From assembly GCA_021846605.1 (NCBI GenBank), contig JAJZWQ010000162.1:1-6878 (forward strand): a DNA stretch of 6,878 bases, in the 5' to 3' direction. Source of the stretch: Bacillota bacterium. Lineage in GTDB: Bacteria; Bacillota_E; RBS10-35; JAJYVN01. Shown one piece after another: positions 1 through 6,022 of the stretch. Positions within the stretch are counted from its first letter, which is position 1. Each line of letters opens with the position of its first letter. Below the pieces are notes generated by a model. That model had not been told where the DNA came from, did no database searches, and saw only the letters and a list, made by a program, of their open reading frames with translations. The translations under genes and the position numbers were made by a program.

Positions 1-1
1 T

Positions 2-124
2 CCCGCGGCGGTCTGCGAGCGCTGCGGCGATGCGGTCATCGAACCGACCGTGGTCGCCGAGATCAGCTCCCGCCTCACGCGTGAGTTCTTCGTCCCCCGG
101 CACCTCAACCTGGCGGCGGACTGA
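2..124 (+). CDS. C-terminal fragment of a small zinc-finger protein (YgiT/MqsA-type finger likely)
   Basis: The open frame enters from the left edge and ends at TGA 122-124, leaving 40 residues. The fragment begins PAAVCERCGDAVIEP and continues with a charged helix to the end NLAAD. A single CxxC followed by G, then acidic and hydrophobic residues and a short helix, resembles the second zinc-binding knuckle of YgiT/MqsA-type fingers, where the first CxxC lies about 30-40 residues upstream; that half is outside the window. Proteins of this type are often small antitoxin-like or regulatory proteins, but some are free-standing and uncharacterised. Only one CxxC is visible, so another zinc-ribbon protein is possible. 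The gene converges on the membrane-protein gene ending at 564. The coding call is firmer than the family call. Confidence 0.6.
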   Translation, partial: PAAVCERCGDAVIEPTVVAEISSRLTREFFVPRHLNLAAD

Positions 125-188
125 GGCCCCCACCCCGTCCAACCCGCAATGCCGCCGTCCCTCCCCCCCAGTGCCTCCACCGCGCCTG

Positions 189-222
189 CCACACCCGCGC
201 GGCGGGATCCGCGTGGGTGTGG
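189..222. terminator. Strong 14-bp hairpin, candidate bidirectional terminator
   Basis: Arms at 189-202 (CCACACCCGCGCGG) and 209-222 (CCGCGTGGGTGTGG) pair over 14 positions with one exception, which is a G-U wobble in a plus-strand transcript, around a 6-nt loop. It lies 65 bp past the zinc-finger stop codon, between convergent genes. No T-tract follows in either direction, so it is not a canonical intrinsic terminator. It could instead stall polymerase or protect a 3' end. Confidence 0.45.
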
Positions 223-498
223 TCGGGCCGGGCGGACGCCGCGGGACCACCCGGGAACCGCACGGCCGACCACCCAAGCCCGGCGCGGTCCACCCCTGGC
301 AGCGGCACGCCGGCCGACACGAGTGGGGATGCGCCAGGCCAGCGAATGGCCGTGAGGGCCGCGGTGGGCGGGCCGATGGCACCGGCGCGCTGGACTGCCA
401 CCGGCGGACGCTTCGCCGGCACGGACGACGCGGCATCGCTTGGGCGCAGCAGCCCAGGCCAACCACGGCCCCACGACGACGCCAGTCCGCCCCCGGCC

Positions 499-544
499 TG
501 CCGCGACGGCAACTGCCCGAAGCACGCCTTGGCCTGGGAAGGCG
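499..544 (-). terminator. Two adjacent small hairpins after the second membrane-protein gene
   Basis: CGCCTT 525-530 pairs with AAGGCG 539-544 (6 bp, 8-nt loop), starting 20 bp beyond the stop codon at 564. TGCCG 499-503 pairs with CGGCA 507-511 (5 bp, 3-nt loop). Position directly downstream of the operon suggests a termination or 3'-end stabilising role, but there is no T-tract and short stems are common at this GC content. Confidence 0.3.
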
Positions 545-563
545 CCCTCTCGCCCGCCCCCCC

Positions 564-1853
564 TCACCGCGCCTGGGCGGCACCCGCCCCCGCGCGATAC
601 CAGGCGCGCACCACCACGGCCTGCGCCACCGCCACACCCAGGGCCCCGACCGCCAGCAGCGCGGCTCCCAGGCGCACCAGCCCCCAGGCCGAAACCGCCA
701 AACCGATCGCCGTCAGCGCGCAGCCGCACCCCAAGACCCCCAGGAGAGCAAAGCCCCGACCGCGCGGGAACAGAGCCTCCGTCTTGGGCACCCGGCCCTG
801 GCGCTTGGCGGAGACGGACGCATCGAGTGCGGCCATGAAAGGCAGGATCTTTTGCAACTGCCCGACGATTAACAGCGACGGACCCGCCATGATGCCAAGA
901 AAGGCCCCGGCCAGAGCCAGGCCCGGGGAAGCCCGGCCGGCGATGGCGGTAACGGCGGCGCTCGCGCCAAGCCAGAGGGCCGCCGCCGCCGCCGCCACGC
1001 ACCAAGCCGCCGGCTCGCGGTGCGCCTGGCGCCCGTGGTGCACGATGCGGAGGATGTCGATCCCCCACAGCCCCAGCCCAGCCCAGACGGCCAGGGCGCC
1101 CGGTAGATCCGGCACCAGCGCCGCCGGGGCCACCAACAACCAAAGGGCACCGCCCCCGACCAACGCCAGGGCAGTCCAGGCGGTCCCGCGCCCGCCCTCT
1201 TTGGGTGTGGCCGCGAAAAACGGCGCCAACTGATAGCCCGCCCCCATGATCGTCAGGCCGAACCACCCGGCCAAACCCGCGCCGGCATGCATCCAGGGCA
1301 GGACCCGGGGCGCCGAAACCAGATGGTTTTGGGCCAGAGCCAACCACGGCCCGAGCACCGCGACGACGGCCAGGAACGCCACGCCGCCCCCCAGACCGGC
1401 CCCGACCGGACCGCCGCCCCCGGACCCGCCGCTGCGCCCCCGCAACCGCACCGCAGCGATGTGCGCCGCGAAACCCAGCAGGGCGCACCCGGCGGCCGCA
1501 CCGCCGAAGGCCACCCAGGCGGGACGCCCCAGGGCCCAGCCGGCCAGGAACACCCAAACACCCGCCGCATACAGCCAGAAGATGACGGTCGGCAGGCGCG
1601 ACGCCGGCAGCGACCGCCCCAAGACCACCGGCACCAACTGATAGTTGGCGCCCATCATCGCGGGTGTGACCCAGCCGAGCACGCACAGGTGCAACAGCAG
1701 GATGCCGCCTGCGCCGGGGGGCAGCGCCATGGCCCGCGGGTCCAGCGCCAATGCCAGCCCGAACGCGACAAAACCCACGAGCGCCAGGATGAAAAAGCGC
1801 ACCGGCACCACGCTGGCGGGGCGGAGGCGGAACTGCGGCGCCAGCATCGCCAT
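564..1853 (-). CDS. Polytopic membrane protein, divergent heme-copper oxidase subunit I-like (second of a tandem pair)
   Basis: This 429-aa protein has about 12 hydrophobic segments (roughly residues 17-37, 49-78, 90-108, 112-135, 157-176, 186-214, 224-244, 250-271, 283-305, 311-340, 367-389 and 391-416). Two motifs stand out: HLCVLGW at 55-61 followed by GANYQLVPVV, and H189 followed by AGWFGLTIMGAGYQLAPFF. A third, GQLQKILPF, lies at 331-339. The same three blocks occur in the upstream neighbour, so the two are paralogs. Twelve helices and a helix-II histidine recall heme-copper oxidase subunit I, where that histidine binds the low-spin heme. The HPEVY, HH and HxH copper-site signatures are not seen. 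A glycine-rich loop spans 141-157 and an alanine tract 286-292. ATG 1851-1853 is used; ATG 1845-1847, six bases after AGGGGG, is an equal alternative. It starts 63 bp after its neighbour's stop and is probably cotranscribed. Function is unknown; heme binding is an inference. Confidence 0.8.
   Translation of the reverse strand: MAMLAPQFRLRPASVVPVRFFILALVGFVAFGLALALDPRAMALPPGAGGILLLHLCVLGWVTPAMMGANYQLVPVVLGRSLPASRLPTVIFWLYAAGVWVFLAGWALGRPAWVAFGGAAAGCALLGFAAHIAAVRLRGRSGGSGGGGPVGAGLGGGVAFLAVVAVLGPWLALAQNHLVSAPRVLPWMHAGAGLAGWFGLTIMGAGYQLAPFFAATPKEGGRGTAWTALALVGGGALWLLVAPAALVPDLPGALAVWAGLGLWGIDILRIVHHGRQAHREPAAWCVAAAAAALWLGASAAVTAIAGRASPGLALAGAFLGIMAGPSLLIVGQLQKILPFMAALDASVSAKRQGRVPKTEALFPRGRGFALLGVLGCGCALTAIGLAVSAWGLVRLGAALLAVGALGVAVAQAVVVRAWYRAGAGAAQAR
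979..996. repeat. (GCC)6 trinucleotide run inside the membrane-protein gene
   Basis: Six uninterrupted GCC units on the plus strand encode, on the minus strand, most of the alanine tract at residues 286-292 of the second membrane protein, within a predicted helix. Such runs are prone to slippage in multiples of one codon, which would lengthen or shorten the helix without a frameshift. Confidence 0.6.
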
Positions 1854-1916
1854 CCCCCTGCGCCCCCTTCACCCGATGGCCGGGCGGGTTCGGCGGCGGC
1901 GACCGCAGCCGCGCCC

Positions 1917-3158
1917 TCAGGCTCGCTGCACCTGCAGCATGTTCCAGGCCAGCGTCCCGTAGCCGATCAGCCAGGCGATCGCCCCGCCGCGTTCCAACCC
2001 CGGCACCTGGAAGGCCACGCCCGCCGTCAGCAGCAGCCCCGCGGCCATGATCCCGATCGACCCCACGTTGGCCTGCCGTTCCCGATACATCTCGCGCAGG
2101 AGCGGCACGCGGCCGCGGCCGGCGCGGGCGCCGTAATGGCGGTACCATACCAGGAAAGGGACGATCTTGTAGGTCTGGCCGCCAACCAGGCAGCCCAGCC
2201 AACCGACCAGCGCCAGCACCACCAGGGCCCCGTGCCCGAGGTGGACGATGCCGGCGAGGTCAAGCCAGACGGCAACCGCCGTGAGGCCGAGGTAGGCAAA
2301 CCCGGCCGCCGCCAGGCGCAGCCCGACGTCCAGGGCCCGGCGGCGAGCGCGCAGCAGACGGACCTGATCGCGCAGGAACACCGCGACCGCGCCCAACGGT
2401 ATGAGCGCCACGAGGGCAATCCAAGCCGGCGGCCAGCCCAGGCCGCTGACCACGACCAGGGCCAGGATTCCACCGGAAAAGCCGGTCAGCACCCAGAGGC
2501 CGCCATCGGCATGCGCGTCGTGCGAGAGCGCGAACATGGGCGTCAGGTGGTAGGAGACCCCCATGGCCAGGAGGGTCACCCAGCCGGCCAATGCAAACAG
2601 CAGGTGGGTCGGCACCAGATCCGGCAGGGGATACCCCCAGCGCCAATCGGTGGCCAGAAGGAGGCCGATCACCGCCACCCCGAGGAGGTAGGCCGAAGCG
2701 AGGAGGAAAAAGCCGCGTGTGCCGCGCCCCGCGCGGGCCCGGAGCGCCGTGACCGCGATCTGCACGGCATACGCCATCAGGGCCAGGGCCACGGCAACGG
2801 CCCCACCGACCAGCAGCCCGGTGCGCACCAGCCAGAAGCCGACGACCATCGCCAGCACCCCGCCGACCAGCAGCGGGTAGCCGGCGCGCGCCAGGCGTTG
2901 GCTCGCCAGCGGCACCTCGAGCACAACGGGCACCAGTTGGTAGGTGGCCCCCACGATCGTCATCGCGAGCCAACCGAGCGTGAACAGGTGGGTGACGGCC
3001 AGCGTCGGCGGGTCCCCCATCGGATGGGCGAGCAGTGCCGGTCCCCAGACGAGCAGCGCCAACCCGCCGAGCAGCGCGGCCACCATGCCCGTCCCCATGT
3101 GCCACAGCGGCAGCCGGGCATCCGGCGCATGCCGGGTCGACATACCGGGCACGACCAT
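1917..3158 (-). CDS. Polytopic membrane protein, divergent heme-copper oxidase subunit I-like (first of a tandem pair)
   Basis: This 413-aa protein has about 12 predicted transmembrane segments (roughly 19-42, 52-80, 93-112, 116-138, 149-170, 183-212, 222-242, 245-263, 281-300, 305-337, 366-384 and 391-410). Conserved blocks are HLFTLGW at 57-63 with GATYQLVPVV, HLLFALAGW at 185-193 with MGVSYHLTPMF, and GQTYKIVPF at 327-335 followed by a basic loop containing GRVPLLREMY. The first two blocks look like copies of one motif, and all three match the downstream paralog. H306 and H309 fall in helix 10, a helix that carries metal-site histidines in true heme-copper oxidases, but no adjacent HH pair of the helix-VII type is visible. 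ATG 3156-3158 is chosen because GGGAGG at 3164-3169 lies five bases upstream; an in-frame GTG at 3209 lacks this. A palindrome at 3220-3235 lies 61 bp upstream. It may be a heme-binding or electron-transfer protein, or a sensor derived from an oxidase subunit. Confidence 0.82.
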   Translation of the reverse strand: MVVPGMSTRHAPDARLPLWHMGTGMVAALLGGLALLVWGPALLAHPMGDPPTLAVTHLFTLGWLAMTIVGATYQLVPVVLEVPLASQRLARAGYPLLVGGVLAMVVGFWLVRTGLLVGGAVAVALALMAYAVQIAVTALRARAGRGTRGFFLLASAYLLGVAVIGLLLATDWRWGYPLPDLVPTHLLFALAGWVTLLAMGVSYHLTPMFALSHDAHADGGLWVLTGFSGGILALVVVSGLGWPPAWIALVALIPLGAVAVFLRDQVRLLRARRRALDVGLRLAAAGFAYLGLTAVAVWLDLAGIVHLGHGALVVLALVGWLGCLVGGQTYKIVPFLVWYRHYGARAGRGRVPLLREMYRERQANVGSIGIMAAGLLLTAGVAFQVPGLERGGAIAWLIGYGTLAWNMLQVQRA

Positions 3159-3163
3159 GGCCC

Positions 3164-3169
3164 CCTCCC
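3164..3169 (-). promoter_or_regulatory. Shine-Dalgarno site deciding the start of the first membrane protein
   Basis: GGGAGG on the minus strand lies five bases before ATG 3158. It supports this start over the in-frame GTG at 3209, which would add 17 residues rich in Arg and Ala to the N-terminus. Confidence 0.65.
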
Positions 3170-3219
3170 GCGACGCACGCGCCGCGACCCGAGGGTAGCG
3201 CACCCGCAAGGCACACCGT

Positions 3220-3235
3220 GGTGACCCCGGTCACC
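3220..3235. promoter_or_regulatory. 16-bp palindrome, candidate operator upstream of the membrane-protein pair
   Basis: GGTGACC, a CC spacer, and GGTCACC form a perfect 7+2+7 dyad. Flanking CACC (3214-3217) and GGTG (3236-3239) extend it with a 2-nt bulge on one side. It sits in the 99-bp gap between the 86-aa gene and the first membrane-protein gene. A 2-nt loop is too tight for a good RNA hairpin, so a binding site for a dimeric regulator is the more natural reading. No clear -35/-10 pair was found beside it. Confidence 0.5.
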
Positions 3236-3257
3236 GGTGCACGGCGCGCCCGGACGC

Positions 3258-3518
3258 TCAGGCGGTCCACCAGCCCGCCCCACCGGCGACGCGCCGCGCC
3301 AGCGCCTCCGCCCCGTCCAGCGTCAGGCAGAGCCGGGCGCGCCGGCCGTGGCGGCAGGCGGCCCTGAGCAACGCCAATACCGCGAGGCAGCGCCCTCGGC
3401 CGACCGCGACCGCCCCGCCGCGCCCCGCATACCGAACCACACCCACCACCCCGGACGGCCAATGCGCCGCCGCGAGGTCGCTCACCACGTAGCAGTCTGC
3501 GCCCCCCGCCGAGGCCAT
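3258..3518 (-). CDS. Small protein of 86 aa, weakly HPr-like, function unknown
   Basis: The frame starts at ATG 3516-3518, the only ATG after an upstream in-frame stop, and ends at TGA 3258-3260. Its length matches the 85-90 residues of HPr phosphocarrier proteins. The second half (GRCLAVLALLRAACRHG at 41-57, then a beta-like RARLCLTLDG and helix EALARRVAGG) follows the HPr pattern of a 'S-hhxLhxLxxxxG' helix, a strand ending in xG, and a C-terminal 'xxALxxL' helix. The active-site block LHARPA with its phosphorylatable histidine is absent, so it could not act as a normal phosphocarrier. The ribosome-binding region is only G-rich. About 90% of third codon positions are G or C, but that separates frames poorly here. 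It lies on the same strand and 99 bp ahead of the membrane-protein pair. It could be a spurious frame. Confidence 0.4.
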   Translation of the reverse strand: MASAGGADCYVVSDLAAAHWPSGVVGVVRYAGRGGAVAVGRGRCLAVLALLRAACRHGRRARLCLTLDGAEALARRVAGGAGWWTA

Positions 3519-4153
3519 CCCCGCCCCCGCCAGGCGGCCCGATTGCCTGCCCGCCCACAGGCCCGCCGCCGGGACCGCGTCACTCTACGGCCGAGACACT
3601 CTGGATGTTCCCGGGTACGCCGCCAAACGCGCGGCGGGTCATCCACCCACCCCGGTCCAAGCCCTGACCGGAATTGGCACGGCGGGGCTGGCGGCGAGGG
3701 CGACATCGCGCCTGCCCGTCGGCCGACGTGCAGATCCGGCGGCACGGATCGGAGGCAGGCGCAACGAAGAACGCCGAACGGACGGGTGGGTTGGACCCGC
3801 CCAGGTTGCGGACACCCGCACCCGACGGCGTCGTTGGCGGCGGGTCGCGCCCCGTGGCCGTGCCGACCGTCGCAAGGGTGCGGCCACCCCGCACCCCGCG
3901 TCGACCTCAAGACCGCGACGCACCGGACGCGGCCAACGACCCAAGACACGGCATGCGGTCGGGCCGGGGCGACACGGCGCCGAAGAACGCCTTGGTTCAT
4001 CGCCTGCCGTAGCCGTTTTCCGGGCGCGCAACCGCCGCCCGAGGGGCGGACCGCACCCGCGCCTGCCCGCGCCGGCACGCAGGCGCATCGCTCCCCCCTC
4101 GGAACACCTTGCCCTGTGCCGGACCCACGTTCAGAACCGAGGCCGCAGACACC
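3519..4153. other. 635-bp stretch with no recognisable gene
   Basis: Between the solute-binding protein stop and the 86-aa gene, all six frames give low-complexity Arg/Pro/Gly-rich translations with no motif. Perfect hairpins occur at 3618-3636 (CGCCGC/GCGGCG) and 3876-3896 (GGGTGCGG/CCGCACCC, 5-nt loop). A near-perfect 8-bp stem (GGGTGGGT/ACCCGCCC, one G-U) lies at 3784-3802. No tRNA cloverleaf could be closed around the latter. It may hold the promoter of the leftward genes, a decayed gene or an unknown RNA. Confidence 0.5.
3876..3896. repeat. Perfect 8-bp inverted repeat in the gene-free stretch
   Basis: GGGTGCGG at 3876-3883 and CCGCACCC at 3889-3896 are exact complements around a 5-nt loop. 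It has no T-tract and is not next to a coding end, so its role is unclear; a structured RNA or regulatory site is possible, as is chance at high GC. Confidence 0.4.
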
Positions 4154-5557
4154 TCACCCGGCCACCAAGGCGTTGAGGTCCTTGGTGACCTTCGCCAACG
4201 CGCCGGCCAGGGGCGAGGCGTTTTGCACAACGTTGGTCAGGGCCGTATAGACCAACCATTCGGTTTCACCCACCAGCGGATCCACGCGCGACCTCTGGCG
4301 CACAAGCGGCCAACCTTCTTGGACGTAAACGTAATCACGCCATCCTCCGATGCTGTGCGATCCATCCCGCAGCCGCTGCGCCGCGCCGAAATAGGCCTGC
4401 TGAACCCTGCCGTCGGCAAGGACGGGCGGAACATTCCCGGGCAGTTGGGGGGATGTCCGGACAACCCGATACACCCACTGGGCGTACGCGACGGTCGCCT
4501 CCAGGGCGCGGAAGGGAATGTCTTTGGGGACGTACGCCGGAAACCACCCCCGGCCCCCCGGGCCCATCTTCGCCGGTTCGACTCCCTGCAGCTGCGCCGG
4601 CACCACCGGGCGCACCGGTAGCCCAGGGAACCTGGCATAGCGGAATCCAGTCGGCGCGGGCGCGCCCCGATAGGAAACAAACCGCATCACCGCACCGGAC
4701 CACAGCCGATGCACGTCGCCCTGGCTCCTCGGAATGTATTTCTCGTTGGAGCCATACTGCCGCACAATCTGCACCAAGCGATCCAGGCCGCGCACCGCGC
4801 CGCGATTGGTCAAATCGAATCGGCCATTTCGCACCATCCAGCCGCCATACCCTAAAACGAATGCCCCCCAGATGTTCGGATCCGTCAGTTGGCCAGTCCA
4901 ATTTATAACATAATGCGCGTTTCCCGACTTATCCGTCCATTGGCTGTGCCCGATCATCGTCGGCAGAACTCCGTAAAAGCGGGTCAACCGCCCGGCGCGA
5001 ATCGCCCCATGGAGTGCGGCACAGGCGCCCTCGAAGACGTCGATCGACCAGTCACCCGCCGGGACCGTCAACCCGGCGTCCGCAAACGCCTGCACGTCGT
5101 ACATCAGCCCGGTCGGCAAGCACGCAACCGGCAGCCCGTACTGCCCGGCCGGCGTGGCGAAGGCCGCCAACGCCCCTGCCGCCAGTGAACCAACGCTAAA
5201 GTTCCTCGCGCGCATGGCCGCGTTCAAAGGCCGATACGTCGCCGGGGGCACGAACGGCGTCGACAGGCTGACCCCCCACCCCGGCAGCGCGGACCGCCCG
5301 CCGGCCGGGACCAACCCCGGCCACACCCACTTGTCCTGCGGATCGAACGCATCCAGGGCCTTGGGCACCGTGCCCGGCTTGGCGCTGAGGGGATCGGGTA
5401 CAGAGAACAGGGCCATCGGGAACGGGCGCGACGAGGCGGACTGCACGCCGGGGCGTTGCGCCTCGCCTCCCTGCCCCCTCTTGCAACCCGCCGCAACCGC
5501 GCCGCCGGCGACCATCCCAACGACCATACGCCGCCTGATCCGCCGCACGCGATCCAC
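4154..5557 (-). CDS. ABC-transporter solute-binding lipoprotein, extracellular family 1 (sugar-type)
   Basis: This is a 467-aa protein from GTG 5555-5557. Residues 1-25 form a lipoprotein signal: basic DRVRRIRRR, a short hydrophobic stretch, and lipobox AAGC with Cys25. The RRRMVV segment could be a twin-arginine signal. The mature part has the family-1 pattern: YGLPVACLPTGLMYD at 140-154, FADAGLTVPAGDWSIDVFEGA at 158-178 (the usual 'F..AGL..P..W..F' block), and a later segment with LWSGAVMRFVS at 285-295 followed by P-rich strands at 310-320. Such proteins capture a ligand outside the membrane and deliver it to an ABC permease; sugars are the commonest ligands, but the ligand here cannot be read. 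No permease or ATPase gene is present. Other possible starts are GTG 5546-5548 and ATG 5525-5527; AGAGG lies four bases before the chosen GTG. The 4801-4920 portion is only about 50-53% G+C with codons such as TAT, GTT and ATA. Confidence 0.82.
   Translation of the reverse strand: MDRVRRIRRRMVVGMVAGGAVAAGCKRGQGGEAQRPGVQSASSRPFPMALFSVPDPLSAKPGTVPKALDAFDPQDKWVWPGLVPAGGRSALPGWGVSLSTPFVPPATYRPLNAAMRARNFSVGSLAAGALAAFATPAGQYGLPVACLPTGLMYDVQAFADAGLTVPAGDWSIDVFEGACAALHGAIRAGRLTRFYGVLPTMIGHSQWTDKSGNAHYVINWTGQLTDPNIWGAFVLGYGGWMVRNGRFDLTNRGAVRGLDRLVQIVRQYGSNEKYIPRSQGDVHRLWSGAVMRFVSYRGAPAPTGFRYARFPGLPVRPVVPAQLQGVEPAKMGPGGRGWFPAYVPKDIPFRALEATVAYAQWVYRVVRTSPQLPGNVPPVLADGRVQQAYFGAAQRLRDGSHSIGGWRDYVYVQEGWPLVRQRSRVDPLVGETEWLVYTALTNVVQNASPLAGALAKVTKDLNALVAG
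4163..4187 (-). repeat. 8-bp hairpin spanning the last codons of the solute-binding protein gene
   Basis: CACCAAGG at 4163-4170 pairs exactly with CCTTGGTG at 4180-4187 around a 9-nt loop, ending seven bases before the stop codon. It could fold in the mRNA 3' end and contribute to termination or stability, but no T-tract follows and coding constraint alone could have produced it. Confidence 0.3.
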
Positions 5558-5734
5558 CCCGCCTCTTTGGAGCCCCGCACCACCAAAGTCAGGGCTCAGG
5601 AATGCATCGGCCCGCCCCCCGCCGGGACCGGCCACACTCGGGCCTATCCCGCAACCGCATCCCGCGCCTCCGCTTTCGTGCTGCCCGCGCACCGCACCCA
5701 AAAGCGGTCGCCAGCCGCCGGCACGGCCAACCTT

Positions 5735-5767
5735 GGCGACACTCAGGCGACACTCAGACGACACTCC
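5735..5767. repeat. Three tandem 11-nt direct repeats
   Basis: Units GGCGACACTCA (5735-5745), GGCGACACTCA (5746-5756) and GACGACACTCC (5757-5767) are head-to-tail; the first two are identical and the third differs at two positions. A related GCCACACTC occurs at 5631-5639. Eleven nucleotides is about one helical turn, so all units face the same side of the DNA, the arrangement used by OmpR/PhoB-family regulators, whose PHO-box-type sites are 11-nt direct repeats. It lies about 180 bp upstream of the solute-binding protein start, reading leftward, and is a candidate operator for it. Confidence 0.6.
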
Positions 5768-5884
5768 AGCAGCCGCAACCCTTGGCGTGCTACTCGGACG
5801 ATACGACCACGACATCGGCATCCCTGCCAGCGGCTTCCTTACTCTACCGCGGGGAACAGCGGCCACCCACGATTCGGATTGCGC

Positions 5885-5940
5885 CGGTGCACCGCCACCG
5901 TTGATGCACACAACGGCGGACTCCGCGCGGACGCTTCCGC
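5885..5940. promoter_or_regulatory. Cluster of four consecutive dyads, possible regulator binding region
   Basis: CGGTGCACCG (5885-5894) is a perfect palindrome. CCGTTG/CAACGG (5898-5903 and 5911-5916) pair around a 7-nt loop. GCGGA-C-TCCGC (5916-5926) is an odd dyad, and GCGGA/TCCGC (5927-5931 and 5936-5940) pair around 4 nt. The two GCGGA half-sites are 11 bp apart. The series is nearly continuous over 56 bp in the divergent intergenic region. Confidence 0.35.
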
Positions 5941-6022
5941 ACACCCCGCCCCCCCACGCGCGGAGCCAAAAGGGTGGTGCGTTGTAGCCTGGCGGGCCGC
6001 AGCCGACGCACTCCCGCACGGG

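Larger units (their letters stand above)
125..563. other. Convergent intergenic spacer, no gene recognised
   Basis: About 440 bp separate the end of the zinc-finger gene from the end of the second membrane-protein gene. Open frames exist on both strands, as expected at this GC content, but their translations are rich in Pro, Arg, Gly and Trp and show no domain. The stretch contains several perfect or near-perfect hairpins (189-222, 401-419, 441-456, 499-511, 525-544), which fits a two-sided termination region. Confidence 0.55.

Noticed and set aside
105..512. Minus-strand frame of 135 residues in the convergent spacer
   Set aside because: The translation is rich in Trp, Gly, Pro and Arg with no domain, it overlaps the zinc-finger gene end, and no ribosome-binding site is evident.
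1287..3224. Plus-strand frame of 645 residues rich in Gln, Pro, Arg and His
   Set aside because: It is antisense to the two membrane-protein genes and its composition is the usual mirror of hydrophobic, GC-rich coding sequence.
3595..3630. Possible leftward promoter, TTGGCG and CAGAGT with 17-bp spacing
   Set aside because: Only 4 of 6 and 3 of 6 positions match the consensus, which is expected by chance in a sequence of this length.
3770..3815. tRNA-like T-arm (GGTCCAACCC on the minus strand)
   Set aside because: The T-stem has two mismatches and no acceptor, D or anticodon arm could be closed around it.
3482..4078. Minus-strand frame of 198 residues between the solute-binding gene and the 86-aa gene
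   Set aside because: Low-complexity Arg/Pro/Gly translation, no motif, no ribosome-binding site, and it runs over the start of the more plausible 86-aa frame.
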